From positions 1-23,778 of the forward strand of contig JAEOTU010000084.1 in NCBI GenBank assembly GCA_016839665.1: DNA of 23,778 nucleotides. Reading direction: 5' to 3'. Below are positions 14,365-20,932 of this stretch, piece after piece. Below the pieces are notes generated by a model. The model was not told the origin of the DNA and did no database searches. It saw only the letters and a list, made by a program, of their open reading frames with translations. The stretch's first letter is position 1, and each line of letters begins with the position of its first letter. The stretch comes from Candidatus Hodarchaeota archaeon (GTDB taxonomy: Archaea; Asgardarchaeota; Heimdallarchaeia; Hodarchaeales; Hodarchaeaceae). A program made the translations under genes and the position numbers.

Positions 14365-16000
14365 AGATAATGACAAAAGAATAAGTCCCAGGTGAGAGGG
14401 TAAGCAACATCTGATCTCCAATCAGACTCCAATCATTATACTCACCTGATTTTGTATAAACTTCTTTTACATTTTGAAATTGATCGATTGTAAGTACTGT
14501 ATCTTCGTTTGTTTCCACTGTAAGAATAAATGCTTGTTCAGCTTCATCATAATATGCTTGGTAAATAAAGAGTCCATCAAGGGTACTTTCACTGGAAATA
14601 TAAGGAGTAGTATTGAAGAAAGCATCATCTCGAGGATCCATTAAATCTGTCAAAGTAGAATCTGCGTGGCACCACGCGTATGCAAAGTTTAAAATTGGAT
14701 CCATAAACGGTCCTAGATCCCCTAAAGCACTCGTATCAAAACGATACTTATATCCATCCCATTCACCTGGAAACGGACCATAAAACCAATTTTCCAACTT
14801 ACGGAAAAGATCTTCATCTCCCATCTCATGAGTACAGAAATAAGCGAATAAGGTCCCAATAAGATCAAAAATTCCAAATCTACTAGGAAAGTGGTAAGAA
14901 TCTGGTGCATATGCTTGATCACCAGGGGAATAGCGTACAAAAAGATCCTTCCACGCATCGTAATATGTCGAGGCGATTTCAGTTTCACCAAACGCCTTAT
15001 AAAACGCTATTGCCCAAGTTGATCCATACGTTGCTACTTTAGGAACATTTTCTAAACCATAAGTCAAAGAAGGACCAGGAACCGTCCCAACTTTTTCCGC
15101 TAATGACGATTGTTGACCAGATAAAGGCTCGAAAACATAATAGCCATCAATTTGGACTCCCTTTTCATCAGTCATGTGTGTCTGCCACCAATCTATTCCT
15201 GGTAAGGTTGCAGCTTGATAGTTTGTATCATGAAGTGCGTCATACAGTCGCATCGCATAAAATGGAATACTATTACACTCTACAAAAACAATATAAGGTT
15301 CGCAAGGAATCAATCCCACTCCCCAACGTCCAAGAGGACGATCCTGGTCGTCTAAAGAGGTTTTATTATCCCAGGTTAAGGTGGACGTGAGAGATGTGTT
15401 CCAATCATCCATATAGAATTTAATTTCATCATTATATTTAGAGCCACGAAATACATTGTAATACAATAACTCCATTAGAGCGTAATGGCCAGTCCACATG
15501 ATATTTGTTGGCCCCCGAAAACCATTTCCAAAAGCTGAATAATATTCATGAGTATAACCTAGCTCAGTCCATTCATAATATTCTATGGTAGAAGAATTCA
15601 TCATTTGAATGATTTTATCAAACAACTCCGTATAATAAGGTGTTCTATAATTTGGAGTGGAGTCAACAATCTGTGCCAGGCCATAAGTGGTAAATGCTAA
15701 AAAATAATGAGTCAAAATATCTGGAAGAATACTTATATCATTTATACTTTCATTTGACAAGTCTTCTACTGAATAGAACTCTCGAAGGCTATTCCATATG
15801 CCTAAAACCTGACGATCCAGATATGGATATGTACTTAGATCAAAAGTTCTTTCGTCTGGAATAGAGATTTTTCCTAACTTTGGGGTAGATGGCTCGACTG
15901 GATTCAGTATAACTACTGAACCAGAAAGGAGCATTGTAATTATCAATAAAAATACAAATATTTTTGATTGAAAAATGAAATTAATTGGTTTAGAACTCAT
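14363..16000 (-). CDS. Exported linalool dehydratase/isomerase-like protein
   Basis: A 545-residue protein. An N-terminal hydrophobic segment (about 13-32, FVFLLIITMLLSG) is a signal peptide or anchor, so the rest is probably outside the membrane. The body resembles the (alpha/alpha)6-barrel linalool dehydratase/isomerase (Ldi) family, which interconverts linalool, geraniol and myrcene in Castellaniella defragrans. IPCEPYIVFVECN gives two cysteines nine residues apart (C233, C242), the same spacing as the catalytic C171/C180 of Ldi. NIMWTGHYALM supplies His172, like its active-site His. A beta-rich C-terminal ~90 residues is an extra domain. The ATG at 16000 is chosen for GGTGA 4 nt upstream; GTG 16030 lacks a ribosome-binding site. 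It is cotranscribed with an ECF-S-like gene. The substrate is unknown, and archaeal isoprenoid alcohols are only a guess. Confidence 0.72.
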   Translation of the reverse strand: MSSKPINFIFQSKIFVFLLIITMLLSGSVVILNPVEPSTPKLGKISIPDERTFDLSTYPYLDRQVLGIWNSLREFYSVEDLSNESINDISILPDILTHYFLAFTTYGLAQIVDSTPNYRTPYYTELFDKIIQMMNSSTIEYYEWTELGYTHEYYSAFGNGFRGPTNIMWTGHYALMELLYYNVFRGSKYNDEIKFYMDDWNTSLTSTLTWDNKTSLDDQDRPLGRWGVGLIPCEPYIVFVECNSIPFYAMRLYDALHDTNYQAATLPGIDWWQTHMTDEKGVQIDGYYVFEPLSGQQSSLAEKVGTVPGPSLTYGLENVPKVATYGSTWAIAFYKAFGETEIASTYYDAWKDLFVRYSPGDQAYAPDSYHFPSRFGIFDLIGTLFAYFCTHEMGDEDLFRKLENWFYGPFPGEWDGYKYRFDTSALGDLGPFMDPILNFAYAWCHADSTLTDLMDPRDDAFFNTTPYISSESTLDGLFIYQAYYDEAEQAFILTVETNEDTVLTIDQFQNVKEVYTKSGEYNDWSLIGDQMLLTLSPGTYSFVII

Positions 16001-16318
16001 ATTTTCACCATTTATAACTGAATTGCTCACACCAAGGTAAATTAAGTGGTATCAGTGTTATATTGAGAAAGATTAGGTGAGACTTTTTTAACTGACTTCT
16101 TTCTTTTAAATTTTGCTGGTTACAAATAATACTCATTTGATTATCAAAATTATTGAATCCATGTTGGTATTTCGATCTGATTCTTCGTTTGGTTTTTAAT
16201 TCTAGGAAATCAATCACTCTCAGAACGATAATCTAAATCTGATTACGAAAAAGTTTGGCAAACAAGAACATAAAAACTCATTCAGTCTTAAAGGCCAAAA
16301 AGAAGTGTGGAACATAAA
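16001..16318. other. 318-nt divergent intergenic region
   Basis: This separates the LinD-like operon (minus) from the Fe-S protein gene (plus). GGTGA at 16005-16009 is the ribosome-binding site of the LinD-like gene, and a minus-strand CAATATAAC around 16058-16066 is a possible TATA box. For the plus gene, ACATAAAAAC near 16268-16277 is a candidate TATA box, preceded by an 11-bp palindrome GTTTGGCAAAC (16253-16263). No gene or structured RNA was found. Confidence 0.4.
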
Positions 16319-17401
16319 ATGACTGAACAAGATGTTTATGACCGCTTGCGGGAGCACCTTCATCAACTTCCCGTGGGTTTCCCAAGCACAGAATCGGGAG
16401 TCGAGCTACGACTTTTGCGTCAGCTTTTTACAGAAGAAGAGGCAGAAATGGCTTGTCATCTCACACCATTTGCAGCAACAGCGGCGGATATTGCCGAAAA
16501 GACTGGACAAGACACGAAGAGGGTCGCGTCTCTTTTGACACAGATGAGTGATAAAGGACTAATTTTCGAATCACGTCGAGAAGAACCATACACATATCGA
16601 GCTAATTGGTTCATCGTTGGTATCTTTGAGTATCAAATCAATCGAATGACCAAAGAATTTGCTGAGGATTTTGATCAGTATATGGAAGATGGATTACGTG
16701 ATGAACTTACATCTTACGACACACACCAATTGCGAGTGGTACCAGTAAACAAAGCGGTCAACGCTACCAAAAAAATTGCTTCATATGATGATGCGCGGGA
16801 GCTAATCAAACAACAAAGCAAGATTTCGGTGCAGAATTGCATTTGCAGGCAGAAGAAAGATCTGCTAGGGGGAACGTGTTCTCGACATCAAGAAAGGGAA
16901 ATCTGTTTGAGTTTTTCCTCTGGTGCCCACTATTACTTGGACCATGGTTGGGGACGAGAAATCTCACAAGAAGAGGCGCTTAAACTCTTAGATTTTGCTG
17001 AAGAAAAAGGGTTAGTAGTGAGTCCAGGTAATGCCCAAAAAACTTTCGCGATGTGTCTCTGCTGCGGTGATTGCTGTGAGTTTCTGGGGGGTCTGAAAAA
17101 GCTCCCAAAACCCAGTTCATTGGTAGACAATAGCTACTTCGCTCAAGTAGATGAAGAGCTATGTAGCGGATGTGAAACGTGTGTGGATCGTTGTCAGATG
17201 GATGCCATCACTATTGTAGACGAGATATCTACGATTAATCTTGATCGATGCATTGGCTGTGGACTCTGTGTCACCACATGTCCTGAAGAAGCAATGTCAC
17301 TACAACTTAAGGCTGAGGATGAACTCGTTACTCCTCCTGCGAATGTCGGTGAACTATATATGAAAATTGGAACGGAACGGCTACAACGAGATTCTTCATA
17401 G
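16319..17401 (+). CDS. Winged-helix protein with cysteine clusters and two 4Fe-4S ferredoxin motifs
   Basis: A 360-residue cytoplasmic protein. Residues about 40-90 look like a winged helix-turn-helix (FAATAADIAEKTGQD, then LLTQMSDKGLI). A middle region has a CIC...C pattern (C174, C176, C187, C196) and a dense CLCCGDCC (C246-C253). The C-terminus carries two classical CxxCxxCxxxC motifs (C282-C292 and C311-C321) expected to bind two 4Fe-4S clusters. Similar wHTH-ferredoxin proteins occur in anaerobic archaea and deltaproteobacteria, without an established role to my knowledge; redox sensing or electron transfer are options. The first ferredoxin motif ends CQMDA rather than the common CP. ATG 16319 is preferred over GTG 16307, but the only ribosome-binding hint is GTGGA. 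Confidence 0.85.
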   Translation: MTEQDVYDRLREHLHQLPVGFPSTESGVELRLLRQLFTEEEAEMACHLTPFAATAADIAEKTGQDTKRVASLLTQMSDKGLIFESRREEPYTYRANWFIVGIFEYQINRMTKEFAEDFDQYMEDGLRDELTSYDTHQLRVVPVNKAVNATKKIASYDDARELIKQQSKISVQNCICRQKKDLLGGTCSRHQEREICLSFSSGAHYYLDHGWGREISQEEALKLLDFAEEKGLVVSPGNAQKTFAMCLCCGDCCEFLGGLKKLPKPSSLVDNSYFAQVDEELCSGCETCVDRCQMDAITIVDEISTINLDRCIGCGLCVTTCPEEAMSLQLKAEDELVTPPANVGELYMKIGTERLQRDSS

Positions 17402-17432
17402 TCATTCACCGTGTAAATTGATACAATAAAAG

Positions 17433-17440
17433 AAAAAAAA
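17433..17440 (-). terminator. U-tract terminator of the PadR/ABC-2 operon
   Basis: On the minus strand CCCC is followed by eight T and then CTTTTATTG, starting 15 nt past the stop at 17455. This fits factor-independent archaeal termination. Confidence 0.5.
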
Positions 17441-17454
17441 GGGGAATAAGGTGT

Positions 17455-18558
17455 TTAGATCAATGATTTCCTATCACTTGGTTTCCAAGCACCGAATTTG
17501 AAGGCACCATATAACGCTGAGAGAAATTGAATAATTGCAGCAATTCCAATGATGACTTTAACACCTGTATCCACATCAAAAACTCCTGGGATACCTACAA
17601 TGAATGTTGCATCGGGAAATATTGATTTAAGTGCTAATTCTATTGTAAAGGGATAATAGAGAATTAATATTATACTACAGATGGCTGCTATCGCATTGGT
17701 GACTATGGAGATAAAGCGAGTCGCTCGAATCTGACCAAAAATTAATTTAAAAACCGATTCGATGAAGTCGGCACCCAAAGAGACATAAAGAGCAATGAAT
17801 CCAATATAATACCAATTTTGATTGTAAAGTGGTATCAATTGCGTTATGTCGATAACAAAGAAAAAAATCATTGCAAGACCAATGAAAAAACCACCTAAAA
17901 ATCCTCCAAGATGCTCGCCAAATGCGCCCCAGAAGCTAGGTTCTGCTTTCTCGAGTGTTCCTGCAGTAAATGTAGTATTTGTTTTCGTACTAGTCTTTAG
18001 GGTTGGCTTTTCTTCTGAGGGTCTCAAAAACACCCTCCGAAGATTATCTATCTGCTTACGAAATAATTTTTCATCATAGAAATAAAGCACTACAACGAAC
18101 ATAGTTATCGCTGCTGCACCGAATGCAAGAGGGATAAGTAACATAACAGTTGAAGAAAGTGCAGATCCAGAGTCACCGCTTAGACGCAACTGTTCCGTTA
18201 CACCGATTATTAAAGTCATTATCACAACACTTATTATACCTAAAAAAGCAATAAGTATAAACTGTTCATTTCTTACTTTAGATTCAGGAGTTGTTCTAGG
18301 AGCTCGCCAATCAGAAATGGTAGAGACGGGCTCCTCATCTAAAAATTTGGACGCAAGAACTTGGGGATCTTCCATTCGCAAGATAGCATGATTAAAAGCT
18401 TCTTGAACCGTTAATCCCTTTTCAACAGATAATCGGTTTGCTAAATCCCAAATATGTGATCTTAACTCGTTAATAATCTGATCTCTATCAGGTAAAACAC
18501 CAAGGTGTTCCCTCACTTCATTTAAATATTGTTCTACATATTCTACTTGTTTATTCAT
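17455..18558 (-). CDS. HAAS-domain multi-pass membrane protein
   Basis: A 367-residue protein. Residues 1-75 are a helical HAAS-type domain (EYVEQYLNEVREHL... EELRS-like INELRSHIWDLA... MEDPQVLASKFL) known from proteins encoded beside PadR regulators and ABC transporters. The rest has about seven membrane segments and a charged cytoplasmic loop (about 175-215). In such modules the HAAS protein is thought to take part in sensing or transmitting envelope stress. It is the last gene of the operon, with its ATG 2 nt after the PadR stop and GGAAG 7 nt upstream. The HAAS call rests on pattern and context; the function of the membrane part is unknown. Confidence 0.8.
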   Translation of the reverse strand: MNKQVEYVEQYLNEVREHLGVLPDRDQIINELRSHIWDLANRLSVEKGLTVQEAFNHAILRMEDPQVLASKFLDEEPVSTISDWRAPRTTPESKVRNEQFILIAFLGIISVVIMTLIIGVTEQLRLSGDSGSALSSTVMLLIPLAFGAAAITMFVVVLYFYDEKLFRKQIDNLRRVFLRPSEEKPTLKTSTKTNTTFTAGTLEKAEPSFWGAFGEHLGGFLGGFFIGLAMIFFFVIDITQLIPLYNQNWYYIGFIALYVSLGADFIESVFKLIFGQIRATRFISIVTNAIAAICSIILILYYPFTIELALKSIFPDATFIVGIPGVFDVDTGVKVIIGIAAIIQFLSALYGAFKFGAWKPSDRKSLI

Positions 18559-18560
18559 TT

Positions 18561-18941
18561 TTATTCTTCCAATTTACTTTCAATTAAACGTTGTAAAATT
18601 CCATAATAATGAATCCAGTTTTGCCAAAGAGCATTGTAGGCTCTCTCGCCATTAGGGGTTAAACGATAGTATTTTCTTGCAGGGCCAGTTGGAGACACTT
18701 GTAGTTCAGACGAAACTAACTGATCTTGCTCCAATCGCCGAAGAATAGCATAAAAAGTGGCTTTCGATCCGTCTAACTCGCCTTCAGTAAAAGAAAAGAG
18801 CTCTTCACCAATTGCATACCCATAAATCCCTGTCGAATGATATTTCTTGATAATGGCGAGTAATGCTAAGCGAAGAGTACTGCCTGAAAGTTGATTAATC
18901 TCCTTGGCAACCCATTTCGTTAAATCATCAGTTTGAGACAC
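18561..18941 (-). CDS. PadR family transcriptional regulator
   Basis: A 126-residue winged-helix repressor. PadR hallmarks: IYGYAIGEEL (39-48, like YGYEI), ATFYAILRRLEQDQLV (61-76, recognition helix and wing lead-in) and GPARKYYRLTPNGE (86-99). PadR proteins typically bind operators in the promoter of their own operon and respond to small ligands. The gene lies third in an ABC-2 exporter operon, so it probably regulates that operon; the palindrome at 20782-20800 is a candidate operator. The start is GTG 18941, 16 nt after the permease stop, with only a weak GAG motif upstream. No in-frame ATG offers a better start. Confidence 0.92.
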   Translation of the reverse strand: MSQTDDLTKWVAKEINQLSGSTLRLALLAIIKKYHSTGIYGYAIGEELFSFTEGELDGSKATFYAILRRLEQDQLVSSELQVSPTGPARKYYRLTPNGERAYNALWQNWIHYYGILQRLIESKLEE

Positions 18942-18957
18942 GATTACTCAACTTTTA

Positions 18958-19746
18958 CTAGATTTCTTGGTTCTGCATAATCTTTATTGTTAACAAAACC
19001 AGAATTATTATGTACAAGGCGGTTCCAATCACTGGGAGGATTGAGAAAGGCGGGATACCTAACATGAATGAAACCACAATACTTGGGGTACCATCATTTA
19101 ACGGGTTTGTTAGTCCCCATGGAGCAATATCGGTCAAGAAACTAGAAAAATTGACAAGGATCTGCTGTAATAAATAGATACCAATTGGTACACCGATAAC
19201 AATAGAAGAATTTCGTTGAAAAGATCCCATCATTAATGTCAATGACAAGAAAAAAAGCATATTCAACGATAAAACGGCAACCACTGCGACAAACATCTCT
19301 AAGTTTAACATTTCACCTGTAAATAGAAAAAACATGATATAGAAGACGAAAGTAGGTGCAATGATCATTGAAATGGTAGCTCCAATTGAGTTTCCTATCC
19401 ATTTAGCTAAAATATAGGATTCTCTCGTGATAGGTTTAGAGAGTATCCAGGATGCAGCACCAGATTTAATTTCTCCTGCAATACTCTCTTGCATAATGAT
19501 GGTTATTCCAATTGAGGAAGTTAATCCTGCGAAAATACCAAAAACCAATATGGCTTCTGATCCTACATTTGGTGCTTGTAACCAGATTAATATAGCCATC
19601 CCGTTTGAGAGACCACACCAGAGGAGTAAACGAGCTAGAAATACCTTTCCTTTAAACCATCTTGATAATTCAGTATGAAACAGATTGGTAAAGCCCTGAT
19701 TCCATTTAGTAAAAGTTCTTCGATCCAAATTCTCATTTATCAACAT
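18958..19746 (-). CDS. ABC-2 type exporter permease
   Basis: A 262-residue membrane protein with six hydrophobic segments and a cytoplasmic N-terminus (about 35 residues). The loop EIKSGAASWILSKPITRESYILAKW is typical of ABC-2 permeases (pattern E...G....ll..PitR..yilaK). It pairs with the ATPase encoded just upstream; the ATG lies 4 nt after the ATPase stop, with GGAGG 11 nt before it. The module probably exports lipids, drugs or peptides, or repairs the envelope; the substrate cannot be deduced. Confidence 0.9.
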   Translation of the reverse strand: MLINENLDRRTFTKWNQGFTNLFHTELSRWFKGKVFLARLLLWCGLSNGMAILIWLQAPNVGSEAILVFGIFAGLTSSIGITIIMQESIAGEIKSGAASWILSKPITRESYILAKWIGNSIGATISMIIAPTFVFYIMFFLFTGEMLNLEMFVAVVAVLSLNMLFFLSLTLMMGSFQRNSSIVIGVPIGIYLLQQILVNFSSFLTDIAPWGLTNPLNDGTPSIVVSFMLGIPPFSILPVIGTALYIIILVLLTIKIMQNQEI

Positions 19747-19750
19747 TTTA

Positions 19751-20725
19751 TTATGCCTCCACTAATTTCATGAAAATATCCTCTAATTCGTATTCTTGCT
19801 GTCTAAAATCACTAATTTTCAGATCGTTCCCTCTCGTTAATTCACGAATAAGATTTTGTTGTGCCAGATCTTCGTCTGAAACTTCGATCTCTAACAGATA
19901 ATCCCCTTCATCACTTATTTGAGTGAAATTCATCTTGGAAACCCATTTCTGGAAGGTTAGTTGTTCTTGTACCTTTGAAATATCTCCTTGAACTTTCACC
20001 CTGAATATTGTCCCTTCTTCTTTGTTTCTCAAAATTTCATCAATAGGACCTTGAGCGATAAGCTGTCCTTTATTCAGAATAGCTACATTATCACTCACTT
20101 TTTGCACATCATCTAAGATGTGTGTGGAATAGAAGATTGTTGTATGTTTTCGGAGTTTAGACATGATTTTCAAGACATCTTGACGACCAATGGGATCCAA
20201 AGAAGCTGCAGGTTCATCCAAGATCAATAAATCAGGATAATTAATCATTGCTTGTGCAATACCTAGTCGTCGTTTCTCACCACCAGAATAACCCTTAATA
20301 GGCCGATTTGCTTTATCTGAAAGAGCAACTAATTCAAGCATTTCAGATATACGATTATTAATCTCATTCTTGGGCCCAGAAAAATAGAATCGAACGGTGA
20401 AATCTAGGACCTGGCGTGCCGAAAGGTGATCGTAAAACGCAGGTTCTTGTGGTAAATACCCAATCCGAGCACGAATTTTCATACTTTCATTTTTAATATT
20501 ATAACCAAAAATTTCACCGCTACCAGCAGTGGGTTGAATTAACCCGATCAACAGTTTAATCGTAGTCGTTTTTCCAGCTCCATTTGGGCCAAGAAAACCA
20601 AAAATGGAGTGTTTTTCAACGAGTAAATTCAAATCTTTTAGTACTGAAACACCGTTGTATGTTTTAGTAAGATCAGTAGTTTTAATGACAATCTCTTTTT
20701 GATCCAATTCTTCATCACCGAACAT
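19751..20725 (-). CDS. ABC-2 type exporter ATPase
   Basis: A 324-residue ATPase, first gene of the four-gene operon. Walker A GPNGAGKTT (46-54), Q-loop Q93 in YLPQEPAFYDHLS, signature YSGGE (146-150), Walker B LLILDEP (166-172) and switch His202 are intact. The YLPQ/ASLDP pattern and the ~90-residue C-terminal extension (about 235-324) match DrrA/CcmA-like exporters of the ABC-2 class. There is no Shine-Dalgarno before ATG 20725. The palindrome at 20782-20800 holds the best TATA-like core. The partner permease follows after 4 nt. Confidence 0.94.
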   Translation of the reverse strand: MFGDEELDQKEIVIKTTDLTKTYNGVSVLKDLNLLVEKHSIFGFLGPNGAGKTTTIKLLIGLIQPTAGSGEIFGYNIKNESMKIRARIGYLPQEPAFYDHLSARQVLDFTVRFYFSGPKNEINNRISEMLELVALSDKANRPIKGYSGGEKRRLGIAQAMINYPDLLILDEPAASLDPIGRQDVLKIMSKLRKHTTIFYSTHILDDVQKVSDNVAILNKGQLIAQGPIDEILRNKEEGTIFRVKVQGDISKVQEQLTFQKWVSKMNFTQISDEGDYLLEIEVSDEDLAQQNLIRELTRGNDLKISDFRQQEYELEDIFMKLVEA

Positions 20726-20781
20726 ATTTGCTGATTGATACTATTATTGATTCTATTATTTCAAGTAATATGAGATTGAGA

Positions 20782-20800
20782 CTAGTATAAAAACTACTAG
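20782..20800 (-). promoter_or_regulatory. Palindrome enclosing the probable TATA box of the PadR/ABC-2 operon
   Basis: CTAGTA-N7-TACTAG, a perfect 6-bp inverted repeat. On the minus strand the middle reads TTTTTATA. It lies 57-75 nt before the ATPase start, so transcription would begin about 40 nt before the ATG. A dimeric repressor bound here would block TBP; PadR from the same operon is the natural candidate. The repeat is seen directly; the binding is inferred. Confidence 0.45.
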
Positions 20801-20841
20801 ATATCGGCAATGAGAACTATGTTTTTCAAAATTATTGAGGT

Positions 20842-20847
20842 AAAAAA
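20842..20847 (-). terminator. Possible U-tract terminator of the histidine kinase gene
   Basis: Six T on the minus strand, about 85 nt past the stop at 20933, before the palindrome of the next operon. Short and far from the stop, so only a weak candidate. Confidence 0.25.
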
Positions 20848-20932
20848 GAGAGGAGAGACTATAATACTTTGTCTATATAACCCTTCTGAAAAGAAATACC
20901 GATTAAATAAAATTTAGAATTATCTATAAGCG

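Noticed and set aside
14352..14432. A 27-residue N-terminal extension of the ECF-S-like protein
   Set aside because: It overlaps the end of the LinD-like gene in another frame and looks unlike a membrane-protein N-terminus; GAGGTG points to ATG 14351.
16005..16217. A 70-codon open frame on the minus strand upstream of the LinD-like gene
   Set aside because: Its composition is that of AT-rich noncoding DNA, it has no ribosome-binding site, and it overlaps the start of the LinD-like gene in another frame.
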